64,000 nucleotides of DNA from Clostridium sardiniense (GCF_016907995.1 NZ_JAFBDA010000004.1:1-64000); one strand, 5' to 3'; positions 18,439-27,981 are shown, counted from the first letter of the stretch. The notes: generated from the sequence alone by a model not told the origin. A program made the numbers and translations.

Positions 18439-18714
18439 TTATTCTGCACTTGCGTCTTCTGTTAACGCTTTATCATATGCTTCAAGAATAGCTGTTTGTA
18501 TTGTTTCTCTTGAGTCTGTGTTTATAGGATGCGCGATATCCTTAAACTCTCCATCAGGAGTCTTTCTACTTGGCATAGCGATAAATAATCCATTTTGTCC
18601 TTCAATAACCTTAATATCGTGAACCACAAATTGGTCATCAAAAGTAATGGATACTATTGCTTTCATTTTTCCATCCGTAGCTATCTTTCTAATTCTAACG
18701 TCTGTAATTTGCAT
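18439..18714 (-). CDS. spoVG: SpoVG, RNA/DNA-binding regulator
   Basis: 91 aa, typical length. [51 protein letters not shown] is nearly diagnostic for SpoVG, a small nucleic-acid-binding protein that affects septation at sporulation onset and other post-exponential traits. GGAGGTG precedes the ATG. A very good sigma-H promoter lies at 18750-18776, as in B. subtilis where spoVG is the classic sigma-H target. Confidence 0.97.
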   Translation of the reverse strand: MQITDVRIRKIATDGKMKAIVSITFDDQFVVHDIKVIEGQNGLFIAMPSRKTPDGEFKDIAHPINTDSRETIQTAILEAYDKALTEDASAE

Positions 18715-18749
18715 TTGACTACACCTCCAGTTGCCTTGATGGTATTATA

Positions 18750-18776
18750 ATTCTCCATAAGTTGGCAATTTCCTCT
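18750..18776 (-). promoter_or_regulatory. Sigma-H promoter of spoVG
   Basis: Minus strand AGAGGAAAT (18768-18776) fits RnAGGAwWW exactly, and GGAGAAT (18750-18756) fits RnnGAAT, 11 nt apart. The known biology of spoVG supports the assignment. Confidence 0.78.
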
Positions 18777-18838
18777 TTTTATTTGGAAATATTTTAAAAA
18801 ATAATTTATTTTTTACTCTTCGGTGTAACCTATATACT

Positions 18839-19654
18839 CTATTCTAATATTTTTGATGGACGAACATCTATTATTGATGATTCACTAACTGAGTGAAGCT
18901 CTACTATAGATACATATTCATCAACAAGCTTCTTCTTTGCTTCCTTACTATCAACTAAAACACCAATTCCAACAAGTTCACTATCAAACTCTTTTAAAAG
19001 GTCTTTTATTCCAAGCGCAGTTCCGCCACCTTTCATAAAATCATCAATAAATACACATTTTGAATTGCTCTTCATTGATTTTTTTGAAAGGGACATTTGT
19101 TGAAGTCTTCCACTCGTTCCTGATACATAATTTATTGTCATTGTAGTTCCTTCTGTAAACTGATTATCTCTTCTTGCTATTACAAGTTGAACTCCTAAGT
19201 TTCTAGCAACTTCATAAGCTAACGGTATACCCTTAGTTTCAACTGTTATAACATAATCTATCTCCATCTGCTCAAACCATGATGAAAGTATAGTTCCTGC
19301 TCGGCTTATTATTTCAGGATTATACATTAAATCTGTCATATAAATTATATTTCCAGGTACTACTCTTCCATCATCTTTTAAAAGATCACATAATTCTAAC
19401 GCAAATTCTTTTCCTTTTTCAATACTCATTTCTGGAACGTATCTTATACCTCCAGCAGCACCTGATATTGTTTCTACTCTTCCCATTTTAAGTTTTTCTA
19501 AGATTTCTCTAACTATAACTATATCTTCACTTATTGTTGATTTTGCTGCATTTAATAATTCTGAAAATTTATTTAACCCAATAATTTTATTTGGATTTTC
19601 CATTAGTATCTTTGTTATTACAACAACTCTACTATTTCTACTCAATTTTTCCAT
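18839..19654 (-). CDS. purR: Purine operon repressor PurR
   Basis: 271 aa from the ATG at 19654. N-terminal winged helix (about 1-72; SRNSRVVVITKILMENPNKIIGLNKFSELLNAAKSTISEDI) and a phosphoribosyltransferase-fold effector domain (about 75-270) with the PRPP loop CVFIDDFMKGGGTALG. In Gram-positives PurR represses purine genes and is released by PRPP. A GTG three codons upstream overlaps the AGGTGAT site and is not the start. Near prs, the PRPP source. A repeated ACGAATT motif in its leader (19680-19698) could be an autoregulatory site. Confidence 0.95.
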   Translation of the reverse strand: MEKLSRNSRVVVITKILMENPNKIIGLNKFSELLNAAKSTISEDIVIVREILEKLKMGRVETISGAAGGIRYVPEMSIEKGKEFALELCDLLKDDGRVVPGNIIYMTDLMYNPEIISRAGTILSSWFEQMEIDYVITVETKGIPLAYEVARNLGVQLVIARRDNQFTEGTTMTINYVSGTSGRLQQMSLSKKSMKSNSKCVFIDDFMKGGGTALGIKDLLKEFDSELVGIGVLVDSKEAKKKLVDEYVSIVELHSVSESSIIDVRPSKILE

Positions 19655-19679
19655 TAAAATCACCTACATTTCCATAATC

Positions 19680-19698
19680 GTACGAATTTGTACGAATT
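19680..19698. promoter_or_regulatory. Direct repeat upstream of purR, candidate operator
   Basis: GTACGAATT occurs twice (19680-19688 and 19690-19698) with exact 10-bp period. It lies about 26 bases upstream of the purR start. The CGAA core is shared with PurBox sequences, but the arrangement is direct rather than inverted, so the link to PurR is only a suggestion. Confidence 0.35.
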
Positions 19699-19848
19699 AT
19701 TTTTACTTTTTACCATCTTAATATTCATATTTTATTCTATATTCTATCCCAGTGCAATATTTTTTAACTACTTATACATTAATTATTTTTAAATTCTTTT
19801 TAAATATGGGTTTATTTTCTAAAAAATTTTTAATTCTTAATTGTTTTG

Positions 19849-19877
19849 TTGTGTTCAATTAATTAAAAATGTATATA
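19849..19877 (+). promoter_or_regulatory. Candidate promoter of murC
   Basis: TTGTGT (19849-19854), 17 nt, TATAAT (19872-19877). Perfect -10, weak -35; the leader would be about 28 nt, ending in AAAAGGGG before the ATG. Confidence 0.45.
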
Positions 19878-19911
19878 ATTATAAATGAACTAATAAAAAG
19901 GGGTTGATTTC

Positions 19912-21288
19912 ATGTCATTTGATTTTTTAAAAGATACTAATAAAAAAGTTCACTTTATAGGAATTGGTGGTATAAGCATGAGCGGTCTTGCAGCTGTGCT
20001 TTTAAATAATGGATTTAAAGTTTCAGGTTCTGATTCTAAAGAATCAAACATCACTAATAGCTTAAAAGCGAAGGGTGCAGAAATTCACATAGGTCATAGA
20101 AGAGAAAATATTCAAGATGTTGACTTAGTTGTGTATACTGCTGCTATCCCTCAGGATAATCCTGAAATTGTAGAAGCTAAGGATAATAATATTCATCTTA
20201 TGGATAGAGCTGAATTCTTAGGACATATCATGAAGGGACATAAGTACAATGTAGCAGTCGCTGGTACTCATGGTAAAACAACAACTACGAGTATGATTAC
20301 AAATATAACTCTTAAAGCTGATCTAGATCCAACAATTCTTGTTGGTGGAGAAGTTGATGTAATTGGTGGTAACTATAGAATAGGAAATAGCGAATATTTC
20401 GTGACAGAAGCTTGTGAGTATAAAGAGTCATTCTTAAGATTCTTCCCATACATAGGAATAATTCTAAATATAGATGCGGATCACCTTGACTATTATAGAG
20501 ATTTAAATCATATTACTGAAACATTTAAAAAATTCTCAAAGTTAATTCCTAAAGATGGATACTTAATTGGCTACAATGAAGATAGCAATGTAGCTAAAAT
20601 TTTAGAAGAAGCTGATTGTAATATATTAAGTTATGGTTTCTCTAATGCTAATGTAACAGCTAAAAATATTGAATACAACAATATGGGATGTGCTTCATTT
20701 ACAGTTTGTAAAGATGGAGAGGAATTATTCAATCTTAAATTAAACATGCCTGGAAAGCATAATGTATTAAATGCATTATCTAGCGTTTGTGTTGGTTTAA
20801 TCTTTGGACTTTCATATGATGATATAGCTGAAGGATTAGCTGAATGTAGAGGGGCTCATAAAAGATTCGAGTACAAAGGTGAAGCTAATGGAGTAACTGT
20901 AATAGACGACTATGCTCATCATCCAGTTGAAATAAAAGCTACTCTAAATACAGCTAAAAAGATACCTCACGGAAATACATTCTGTGTTTTCCAACCACAT
21001 ACTTATACTAGAACAAAGACATTATTTGATGATTTTATTACAGCATTTAATGATACAGATGAATTAGTATTGATGGATATTTATGCTGCAAGAGAGAAGG
21101 ATACTGGCCTCGTTTCTTCTGATGAATTAGGAGATGCTATAAGAAAAACTGGTGTTAAATGTACAAATGTACACTCTCATGATGAAGCTGTAGAGTATAT
21201 AAAGCAACATATAAACTCTGGTGATATGTTACTAACAGTTGGTGCTGGAGATGTTGTTATAGTTGGAGAAAAATTCCTAGAAAAATAA
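19912..21288 (+). CDS. murC: UDP-N-acetylmuramate--L-alanine ligase MurC
   Basis: 458 aa. N-terminal UDP-binding Rossmann domain ([28 protein letters not shown]), central ATP-binding domain with P-loop [13 protein letters not shown] and the [10 protein letters not shown] metal/substrate motif, and C-terminal domain with [12 protein letters not shown] and [10 protein letters not shown]. It adds the first amino acid of the stem peptide in the cytoplasm. Full length. Monocistronic: own promoter and a strong bidirectional terminator shared with the convergent ydcF-like gene. Confidence 0.97.
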   Translation: MSFDFLKDTNKKVHFIGIGGISMSGLAAVLLNNGFKVSGSDSKESNITNSLKAKGAEIHIGHRRENIQDVDLVVYTAAIPQDNPEIVEAKDNNIHLMDRAEFLGHIMKGHKYNVAVAGTHGKTTTTSMITNITLKADLDPTILVGGEVDVIGGNYRIGNSEYFVTEACEYKESFLRFFPYIGIILNIDADHLDYYRDLNHITETFKKFSKLIPKDGYLIGYNEDSNVAKILEEADCNILSYGFSNANVTAKNIEYNNMGCASFTVCKDGEELFNLKLNMPGKHNVLNALSSVCVGLIFGLSYDDIAEGLAECRGAHKRFEYKGEANGVTVIDDYAHHPVEIKATLNTAKKIPHGNTFCVFQPHTYTRTKTLFDDFITAFNDTDELVLMDIYAAREKDTGLVSSDELGDAIRKTGVKCTNVHSHDEAVEYIKQHINSGDMLLTVGAGDVVIVGEKFLEK

Positions 21289-21289
21289 T

Positions 21290-21318
21290 AAAAAGTGGCT
21301 AACTAGCCACTTTTTTTA
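21290..21318. terminator. Bidirectional terminator between murC and the ydcF-like gene
   Basis: Arms AAAAAGTGGCTA (21290-21301) and TAGCCACTTTTT (21304-21315), T run on the plus strand and A run on the other side. The ydcF-like stop codon lies inside the first arm. Confidence 0.88.
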
Positions 21319-21907
21319 TTTTGTACTGAACAAAACTAATAATAAAATCTTTAATGTATGCAGGAACCTCTCTTATAATGGCAAATATCTCATATCTCCC
21401 ATAATAATTACAATTCTTCCCCTCAAAAGTTGCTTTTAATTTTATATTCCTACAAATCATTTTTATTCTAGCTAAATGATAACCATCAGAAACAATAACA
21501 GCACTTTTAAAACCCTTTATATCCATTATATCTTTTGAAAACTTTAAATTATCATAAGTATTTATTGCTTTTTCTTCTACATATATGTATTCTCTAGGTA
21601 TTCCAAGTTCTATAAGCTTCTCTTTCATACCTAATGCTTCCGTTATTTCGCCTCTTCCTTTTCCAGTTACAATAATATGCTGTGCAATATTGTTTTTGTA
21701 TAGCTCAATTGTTTTTTCAATTCTTTGCCTCATAAAAAAGCTTTCTAAATTGCATCCTAATACCACTATTACATCACTTTTTTCTCCTCTACTTCTATAA
21801 GAAGTAATGATAATATCTAAAACTATTAATATTATTATTGTAATAAATGTTATAAATATTATTTTTACCCACCGCCTCGCAGAAATAGTATATACTAATA
21901 TATTCAT
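21299..21907 (-). CDS. YdcF/SanA-like DUF218 membrane protein
   Basis: 202 aa. N-terminal membrane anchor (about 13-36), then a DUF218 (YdcF-like) domain (about 42-165): DVIVVLGCNL, IIVTGKGRGEITEALGMKEKLIELGIPREYIYVEEKAINTYDNLKFSKD and AVIVSDGYHLARIKM carry the conserved Gly, Glu, Asn and His positions. Relatives such as SanA act in envelope integrity, activity unknown. The ATG at 21907 lacks a clear ribosome binding site; GAGGCGGTGG occurs inside the frame about 28 bases downstream without an AUG after it. The start is therefore uncertain. No operon partner. Confidence 0.8.
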   Translation of the reverse strand: MNILVYTISARRWVKIIFITFITIIILIVLDIIITSYRSRGEKSDVIVVLGCNLESFFMRQRIEKTIELYKNNIAQHIIVTGKGRGEITEALGMKEKLIELGIPREYIYVEEKAINTYDNLKFSKDIMDIKGFKSAVIVSDGYHLARIKMICRNIKLKATFEGKNCNYYGRYEIFAIIREVPAYIKDFIISFVQYKIKKVAS

Positions 21908-22085
21908 TTAGGTACCATTTGGGTTATATTCGCCATTTTTTTATTTATTTCGCTAAAATTTAATTTTTGTATTTAAATTTGTTTAATTTTATTCTATAAT
22001 TTAATATGACAAAATGAAAAATTATGCTTTTTGCTATAAGCAGTAAAGTAATAATTAAAACGAAATATTTATAGGGGTGATTAAA

Positions 22086-22904
22086 ATGGATTTATCAAAC
22101 ACCATTAAGACTACTTCAGATTACATACTTGCAAAAAGTAAGTATAAACCTGAAATTGGACTTATACTTGGATCAGGTTTAGGATCTTTAGCTGATTTAA
22201 TTGAAGAACCTGAATTTTATCCATATGAAGAGTTACCAAATTTCCCTGTATCCACTGTAGAAGGTCATGCTGGCCGTCTAGTTATAGGAAAGCTTGAAGG
22301 AAAAGTTGTTGTTGCAATGCAAGGAAGATTCCATTATTACGAAGGATATTCAATGCAAGAAGTAACATTTCCAGTTAGAGTAATGCACCTTTTAGGAATC
22401 AAAAAGTTAATCGTTACCAACGCTGCTGGAGCAGTTAATACTGACTTTAAGCCTGGTGACTTAATGATCATTAGTGATCAAATTAACTTCTCTGGAGCAA
22501 ATCCTTTAATTGGAAGAAATTTAGACGACTTTGGCCCAAGATTCCCTGATATGTCTACAGCTTACAAGCCACATCTTAGAGACCTTGCAAAAAATACTGC
22601 AAAAGATTTAGGAATAGACATAAAAGAAGGCGTTTATACTATGTTTAGCGGGCCCACTTATGAAACTCCTGCCGAAATTAGAATGGTAAGATTTATGGGC
22701 GGTGATGCTGTAGGAATGTCTACTGCACCAGAAGTAATTGTAGCCAATCATTCTGGCATTGAAGTTTTAGGGATCTCATGCTTAACAAATATGGCTGCTG
22801 GAATTTTAGAACAACCACTTAACCACGAAGAAGTTATAGAAACTTCAACCAAGGCTAGAGATAGCTTTATGACTTTAACTAGAGAAATAATCAAACGATT
22901 ATAA
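22086..22904 (+). CDS. punA: Purine nucleoside phosphorylase PunA
   Basis: 272 aa from the ATG at 22086; a GTG three codons upstream is part of the AGGGGTG ribosome binding site. Signatures: LILGSGLGSLADLIE (phosphate loop), VSTVEGHAGRLVIG, VTNAAGAVN, and YETPAEIRMVRFMGGDAVGMSTAPEVIVANHSG. Trimeric PNP of the guanosine/inosine type, which cleaves purine nucleosides to base and ribose 1-phosphate. The CNT nucleoside transporter starts 51 bases downstream, so the pair imports and cleaves nucleosides. Confidence 0.96.
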   Translation: MDLSNTIKTTSDYILAKSKYKPEIGLILGSGLGSLADLIEEPEFYPYEELPNFPVSTVEGHAGRLVIGKLEGKVVVAMQGRFHYYEGYSMQEVTFPVRVMHLLGIKKLIVTNAAGAVNTDFKPGDLMIISDQINFSGANPLIGRNLDDFGPRFPDMSTAYKPHLRDLAKNTAKDLGIDIKEGVYTMFSGPTYETPAEIRMVRFMGGDAVGMSTAPEVIVANHSGIEVLGISCLTNMAAGILEQPLNHEEVIETSTKARDSFMTLTREIIKRL

Positions 22905-22955
22905 AAAAAGCTAGAGTACAAATGACTAAATTTTACAAACAAAGGAGAATTAACA

Positions 22956-24182
22956 TTGAGTAGATTTATAGGATTATTAGGAGTCGCTGCAATTATCGGA
23001 ATAGCTGTACTATTCTCAGATAACAGGAAAAAAATTAACTGGCGTTTAGTTGGAATTGGTATTGGACTGCAAGTAGTATTCGCATTATTAATACTAAAAG
23101 TACCTGCTGGTAGAGCATTCTTTGATTTTTGTAGTAAAGCTATAACTAAATTACTTGACTTTACACTTGAAGGTTCAAAGTTCTTATTCGGTAACTTAAT
23201 GAACCAAGATACTTTTGGAATGATATTTGCACTTCAAGTACTTCCAACAATTATCTTCTTCTCAGCTTTAATGGGAATACTTTACTATTTAGGAATTATG
23301 CAATTTATAGTTAAAATAATAGCTAAGGGGCTTTGTAAGCTACTTGGAACATCAGGCGCTGAAACATTAAGTGCTGTTGGTAACATATTCTTAGGTCAAA
23401 CAGAAGCACCACTTCTTGTTAAACCATTTATAAAAGACATGACTAAGTCAGAGCTTATGGCTATCATGGTTGGTGGTATGGCAACGGTTGCTGGTGGAGT
23501 TATGGCTGGATACGTTGCAATGGGAGTTAATGCTGGTGACTTACTTGCTGCAAGTATAATGGCTGCTCCTGCTGGACTTATATTAGCTAAAATATTAGTA
23601 CCAGAAACTGAAGAACCAAAAACAAAAAATACTACAGATATTCAAATAGAACAAACTGCATCAAACGTTGTTGAAGCTGCTGCTAATGGAGCAAGCGAAG
23701 GATTAGGTCTTGCATTAAACGTTGCTGCTATGCTTTTAGCATTCGTTGCACTTATCGCTTTACTTAACTACATATTAGCTAGCATTGGTGGATTTGTAGG
23801 CTTCCCAGAACTTAGCTTCCAATGGATTTTAGGTAAGATCTTCTCACCTTTAACATTTGCAATGGGTATACCTGTTAGCGACCTAGGAGCTGCTGGTAGC
23901 TTACTTGGTCAAAAGGTTATGATTAATGAGTTCGTTGCTTACTCAGAATTATCTAAGTATATTGCAGCTGGAACATTACAACCTAAGACAATACTTATAT
24001 TAACTTACGCTTTATGTGGATTTGCTAATATCAGCTCAGTTGCCATCCAAATTGGTGGTATCGGTGCTTTAGCTCCAGAAAAGAAAGGTTTAATTGCAAA
24101 GTTAGGATTTAAAGCATTATTGGGTGGTGCACTTGCAACTTGTTTAACAGGAACAATTGCTGGTATCCTATTCTCAATATAA
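22956..24182 (+). CDS. Concentrative nucleoside transporter (CNT/NupC family)
   Basis: 408 aa, about ten hydrophobic segments. The CNT family signature is visible: GQTEAPLLVKPFIKDMTKSELMAIMVGGMATVAGGVMAGYVAMG, and further on IGLALNVAAMLLAFVALIALLNY, plus GFANISSVAIQIGGIGALAPEKKG near the C-terminus. Symports nucleosides with H+ or Na+. TTG start with AAAGGAG seven bases before it. In one transcript with punA, ending in a 32-bp palindromic terminator. Purine preference is inferred from the partner gene. Confidence 0.93.
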   Translation: MSRFIGLLGVAAIIGIAVLFSDNRKKINWRLVGIGIGLQVVFALLILKVPAGRAFFDFCSKAITKLLDFTLEGSKFLFGNLMNQDTFGMIFALQVLPTIIFFSALMGILYYLGIMQFIVKIIAKGLCKLLGTSGAETLSAVGNIFLGQTEAPLLVKPFIKDMTKSELMAIMVGGMATVAGGVMAGYVAMGVNAGDLLAASIMAAPAGLILAKILVPETEEPKTKNTTDIQIEQTASNVVEAAANGASEGLGLALNVAAMLLAFVALIALLNYILASIGGFVGFPELSFQWILGKIFSPLTFAMGIPVSDLGAAGSLLGQKVMINEFVAYSELSKYIAAGTLQPKTILILTYALCGFANISSVAIQIGGIGALAPEKKGLIAKLGFKALLGGALATCLTGTIAGILFSI

Positions 24183-24193
24183 TATATAATTTT

Positions 24194-24225
24194 AAAGAGT
24201 GCTTGAAATATTTCAAGCACTCTTT
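24194..24225. terminator. Bidirectional terminator after the CNT transporter
   Basis: Perfect 32-bp palindrome, each arm 16 bases beginning AAAGAGTGCTTGAAAT, extended by T on the plus strand. It serves the transporter on plus and the anti-sigma gene (stop at 24227) on minus. Confidence 0.9.
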
Positions 24226-24226
24226 T

Positions 24227-25285
24227 TTATTCCACATTTAATTTAGTTTCTAAATTCTTAAGTTCTTTATTATTATAGATAACTTTAATCTTAATATCCT
24301 TTGAATCTTTTATCCTATTATCAAATTCATATTTAAATTTATACTCTCCAATAGTACCACCTATACTTCCAGTTCTAAAGTCATAATTCTTGCCTTTATC
24401 ATTTTCTAATATAACATTTAATTCTTCATATTCTTTACTTACATTTCCCTTTACATATATAGATAAAGGGGTAACTACTATTGATTCTACATTTACTCCA
24501 TCTTCAGTCTTATCTACTTTATACTCTTTAATATCAGCTCTTAATTTTTCGTTAGATATAGGAATATTAAACTTCCAATTAGCTTCTTTTCCATCTATAT
24601 ATTTGTTTATATCTATTTCTATATTAAAGTCTTTAGCACTTTCACCTATTAATTCTTTTGATATCCAATTATTTATTAACTCATTTGATAGATTAGCATT
24701 AGTGCTTAATATACGATCTAACCAACCTTCCTCTTCTACCACTCCGCCTTCTACACCATAACTAAGCACTCCAATTTGATTTCCTTCTTCATCTAAATCC
24801 CAATGCTCCTCTGTTGGAGTTTTCACATTTTTATTATTTATTTTTATTTTAGTCTCACCTAAATTATTTGTTTGAAGGTTAAACCCCTTGGTATCTATTA
24901 AATGTTGTTTATCATCCTCAGCTTCAAGCTTATAAGCAATATTAACCTTATAGCCATCAAATACAACACTTGTTATAGTTACCTTCATACCTTCACTACT
25001 TTGCGCCTCATTAAGTCCTGTAGCATATTTATTATAATTATCATTAAATCCTAAAATTGAGTACACTATATCTTTAAAATCTCTTCCAGTTGCATAACTT
25101 GTAAATGTCACACCAAACCCTGAAAATACTATAAATCCTATAGCTGCTACGGCAGCTGTTCTCTTCCATCTATTATTTTTCTTCTTATCATTTAATAGTT
25201 TTTCTATCTTTTTATCTAAATCTTCTGGTATATGTTTAATTTCATCATTTACTCTATTTTTTATTCTTTTATCAAAGTTATCCAT
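24227..25285 (-). CDS. DUF4179-type anti-sigma factor, membrane protein
   Basis: 352 aa. Short cytoplasmic part (about 1-40, PEDLDKKIEKLLNDKKK), one membrane helix (about 44-65, TAAVAAIGFIVFSGFGVTF), then about 285 extracellular residues of beta-rich sequence beginning with the DUF4179 pattern (YATGRDFKDIVYSILGFND.YNKYATGLN). Such proteins hold an ECF sigma factor at the membrane. The sigma gene ends nine bases upstream, so the two are co-transcribed. The signal is unknown. Confidence 0.85.
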   Translation of the reverse strand: MDNFDKRIKNRVNDEIKHIPEDLDKKIEKLLNDKKKNNRWKRTAAVAAIGFIVFSGFGVTFTSYATGRDFKDIVYSILGFNDNYNKYATGLNEAQSSEGMKVTITSVVFDGYKVNIAYKLEAEDDKQHLIDTKGFNLQTNNLGETKIKINNKNVKTPTEEHWDLDEEGNQIGVLSYGVEGGVVEEEGWLDRILSTNANLSNELINNWISKELIGESAKDFNIEIDINKYIDGKEANWKFNIPISNEKLRADIKEYKVDKTEDGVNVESIVVTPLSIYVKGNVSKEYEELNVILENDKGKNYDFRTGSIGGTIGEYKFKYEFDNRIKDSKDIKIKVIYNNKELKNLETKLNVE

Positions 25286-25293
25286 AATAAAAA

Positions 25294-25824
25294 TTACTCC
25301 CTTTCGCCCAAAGCTTCTTTTAATTTCTTTTTAGCCCTAAGAAGTCTAGTCCTAACTGTCCCCTCTTTTATACCCAATATCTCTGAAATATCCTTCTGCT
25401 TAAAATCTTCAAAGTAATAAAGTACTATTACCTCCCTAAGGTCAACTTCTAGCATATTTACTGCATTTGTAACATCTAAATTTTCATACTCATCATTATG
25501 CCTTAATTCATTAAAACCTTCTGATACATCAGTTAAACTTTCTCTTTTATTGCTTTTTAAAATAACATTACATTCATTTATAAGTATCCTAATCAGCCAA
25601 GTTTTAAAATAACTATTATTTCTTAAGCTAGATATACCTTCAAAAGCCTTCATTATGGTATTTTGAATTGCATCTTCAATATCACATTCTCTTTTAAGCA
25701 TTCCTCTTGCCACTTTATAAAGTGATAACTTATTTTCACGTATAAGCTCGCTGAAGGCATCCCTCTCTCCACTTTTAGCTTTTCTAACAAGCCTCTCTTT
25801 TTTAAATATAGTTAATTGCATCAT
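25294..25824 (-). CDS. ECF RNA polymerase sigma factor (SigV/SigW-like)
   Basis: 176 aa. Region 2 at about 20-85 (DAFSELIRENKLSLYKVARGMLKRECDIEDAIQNTIMKAFEGI, YFKTWLIRILINEC) and region 4 at about 120-170 (LREVIVLYYFEDFKQKDISEILGIKEGTVRTRLLRAKKKL). No region 1 or 3. Two tandem ATGs; the second sits at better distance from AGGGG. Paired with the anti-sigma gene. A 14-bp palindrome centred on TACGTA lies 26 bases upstream. Confidence 0.93.
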   Translation of the reverse strand: MMQLTIFKKERLVRKAKSGERDAFSELIRENKLSLYKVARGMLKRECDIEDAIQNTIMKAFEGISSLRNNSYFKTWLIRILINECNVILKSNKRESLTDVSEGFNELRHNDEYENLDVTNAVNMLEVDLREVIVLYYFEDFKQKDISEILGIKEGTVRTRLLRAKKKLKEALGERE

Positions 25825-25849
25825 TTCACCCCTAACTAAACCTTCTATG

Positions 25850-25863
25850 TAGTTACGTAACTA
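25850..25863. promoter_or_regulatory. 14-bp palindrome upstream of the ECF sigma gene
   Basis: TAGTTACGTAACTA, a perfect palindrome, 26 bases upstream of the sigma start codon. Position fits an operator near the transcription start or a leader element. I could not define -35/-10 elements of ECF type with confidence. Confidence 0.4.
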
Positions 25864-25918
25864 TTTATTAGATAACTTTATATATTAAAATGTTCTCACA
25901 TATAAATATTTTTTTAAA

Positions 25919-25956
25919 TAAAAAAGCTAAAAGATAATTATAATTATCTTTTAGCT
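25919..25956 (-). terminator. Terminator of the K+ channel gene
   Basis: Perfect 32-bp palindrome with arms AGCTAAAAGATAATTA (25925-25940) and complement (25941-25956), followed on the minus strand by TTTTT. Confidence 0.88.
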
Positions 25957-25968
25957 AATATAATTTTT

Positions 25969-26847
25969 TCACTTTTCATCACTACTTGAAAGTACGCTAC
26001 TTAAAAATACAGTTAAGCATACAACACTTGTTATTGAAATTACTATTGTTATAATCTTACCTACTATAGTAAGTGGAACTATATCTCCATATCCGATAGT
26101 TGTAAATGTAACTATAGTATAATAAAACAAATCAAAATTTGATGGATTGTTAGAGAATGATCCTGGAATACCACTATTTATTAAGTTCACAGCCAAAAAT
26201 AGATTTAAAACTATCATAATTAAAAGTAGAATTGAGGCTATAACTACACTATTTCTTTGCTTTCCAGATTTTCTTTCACTCTTTTCACTATGAACATCTC
26301 TAGGATTTCTTATAAGTTTTATTAAAACTCTCATATTTAAATAATAAGATATGGCAAGCCCAATAAGCCCTGTGATATATGTACTCTCAAAATCATCAGG
26401 GAATATTATTAATGTAAAAAAGTATGTACTTATAATAAAGTATGCTATTAAAAGCTCTGTTTTTAAATTTCTATTATCTATTTTTGTTATGAATAATTGA
26501 ATATTAGTTAGTACAAGAAGTAGGTAACCTATTGATAAATGAACCGCAATTACAATCCCTATTATAAGTATTGGAATCAAAAAAGTTTTTTTCGTAATAT
26601 CATTGTTCATACTTCTAAAGGCTACTCCTAGTGCACCTATTATTGTCATTATTTCAGCAAAAATAAAAAATGATCCTTGAAGCCATCTCGTAATTTTTGA
26701 TTTTTCTTTAAATAAATTTAAATACGTAACGTTTATTTCTATAAATAAATTCTTTATTATAGTAATTGCTCGCTCATTATTTTCTCTATTACTAAACATA
26801 GCCCCTACAGCAATTATAGTACAGAGAAATATCATTAATCTTCCCAT
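25969..26847 (-). CDS. Two-pore-helix type potassium channel protein (ion_trans_2)
   Basis: 292 aa. Several hydrophobic segments in the first 170 residues, then a C-terminal pore module: membrane helix (VVIASILLLIMIVLNLFLAVNL), pore loop with selectivity filter TTIGYGD at about residues 254-260, and last helix GKIITIVISITSVVCLTVFL. The TxGYGD filter is diagnostic of K+ selectivity. No RCK/TrkA-N domain is attached. AAGGTGA precedes the ATG, and a hairpin lies between it and pepP upstream, which would limit read-through. Confidence 0.88.
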   Translation of the reverse strand: MGRLMIFLCTIIAVGAMFSNRENNERAITIIKNLFIEINVTYLNLFKEKSKITRWLQGSFFIFAEIMTIIGALGVAFRSMNNDITKKTFLIPILIIGIVIAVHLSIGYLLLVLTNIQLFITKIDNRNLKTELLIAYFIISTYFFTLIIFPDDFESTYITGLIGLAISYYLNMRVLIKLIRNPRDVHSEKSERKSGKQRNSVVIASILLLIMIVLNLFLAVNLINSGIPGSFSNNPSNFDLFYYTIVTFTTIGYGDIVPLTIVGKIITIVISITSVVCLTVFLSSVLSSSDEK

Positions 26848-26867
26848 AAATTCACCTTAAATTTATA

Positions 26868-26894
26868 GGAGGAATTATTATAAATAACTCCTCC
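26868..26894 (-). terminator. Hairpin between the Xaa-Pro peptidase and the K+ channel gene
   Basis: Arms GGAGGAATTATT (26868-26879) and AATAACTCCTCC (26883-26894), one mismatch. On the minus strand it is followed by TATAAATTT, so it is a modest terminator for the peptidase; it stops about six bases before the ribosome binding site of the channel gene. Confidence 0.55.
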
Positions 26895-26901
26895 AAAATT
26901 T

Positions 26902-27981
26902 TTATTTTATTACTGTTAATTCTTTAGTTACTTTATTTAATCTTTCACATCCATCTTCAGTAACTAAAACTAAATCTTCTACTCTAACTCCTATGTTACC
27001 ACTTAAATATATTCCTGGTTCTATTGAGAATATCATTCCTGGCTTAACTTCATTGTGATTTACTCCGCTTACATCACCAAAGTCATGGCAGTCTATTCCT
27101 ATACAATGTCCTGTTCTATGTGTAAAATATTCTCCATATCCTTGTTCTGTAATATAGCTTCTTGCTGTATTATCTATATCTGAGAATTTAACTCCTGGTT
27201 TTATCATAGCAATAGCTCTTTCATTAGCTTCTCTTACTATGTTATATATCTTTTTATGCTCTTCTGATGGCTCTTCCTTAAAGAATACTGTTCTTGTCAT
27301 ATCTGAACAGTAATCATTATAAACTCCCCCCATATCTATTACTATGCTATGTCCTTTTTTAAGTACTGAATCATCAGTGCTATGGTGTGGATCCGCTCCA
27401 TTTGGTGAAACTGCAATGATAGGTGAGAATGAGAATTTATGAACCCCATTTTCAGCGTATAATTTTTCTAATAATTCTACACATTCTATTTCTGTCATGC
27501 CTTCTTTTAAGTTGCTCCATAAATCTTTCATAGTTTTATCATTTCGCTTTGATGATTCTTTCATTATCGCTATTTCTTCTTCATCTTTTATCATTCTTAA
27601 ATTATCAATTATTGGTGATGCATTTTTATATCCTTTAGCTGCATTTAAATCCATTAATGATAGTAAGAAATGTGATGCCCAAGTTTTATCTATTCCAAGT
27701 TCTTTATCCTTATCAACATATTTTGCTAATACTTCTACTGGATTTTCAGTATCTACATACCATACTAAATCTACCCCTAAATCTTCTTCAACAGGGAATA
27801 ATTTATTTATAACTAACTTATGATCACCATTTGATTTAATAAGTAAAGCTATCATTCTATTTCCTGGGTGGAACCATTTTCCTGTTAAATAGAAAAGTGA
27901 TGATGGTGATGAAACTATCATCTGTGATAAGTTTTCCTTCTCCATTTCAGTTATAACTTTTTTAATTCTATTTTCTTTCAT
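26902..27981 (-). CDS. M24 family Xaa-Pro aminopeptidase
   Basis: 359 aa. Creatinase-like N-terminal domain (about 1-125) and a pita-bread metallopeptidase domain (about 130-355). Metal ligands are visible: VIDMGGVYNDYCSDMTRT (two Asp), HRTGHCIGIDCHD (His), FSIEPGIYL (Glu) and GVRVEDLVLVTEDG (Glu). It removes N-terminal residues preceding proline, or acts as a proline dipeptidase. GGAGGGAAGA before the ATG. Divergent from the phosphoesterase gene. Confidence 0.92.
   Translation of the reverse strand: MKENRIKKVITEMEKENLSQMIVSSPSSLFYLTGKWFHPGNRMIALLIKSNGDHKLVINKLFPVEEDLGVDLVWYVDTENPVEVLAKYVDKDKELGIDKTWASHFLLSLMDLNAAKGYKNASPIIDNLRMIKDEEEIAIMKESSKRNDKTMKDLWSNLKEGMTEIECVELLEKLYAENGVHKFSFSPIIAVSPNGADPHHSTDDSVLKKGHSIVIDMGGVYNDYCSDMTRTVFFKEEPSEEHKKIYNIVREANERAIAMIKPGVKFSDIDNTARSYITEQGYGEYFTHRTGHCIGIDCHDFGDVSGVNHNEVKPGMIFSIEPGIYLSGNIGVRVEDLVLVTEDGCERLNKVTKELTVIK

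Noticed and set aside
21940..22075. PurBox pair upstream of punA
   Set aside because: Single CGAA and TTCG cores exist but are over 100 bp apart, not the paired spacing of PurR sites.
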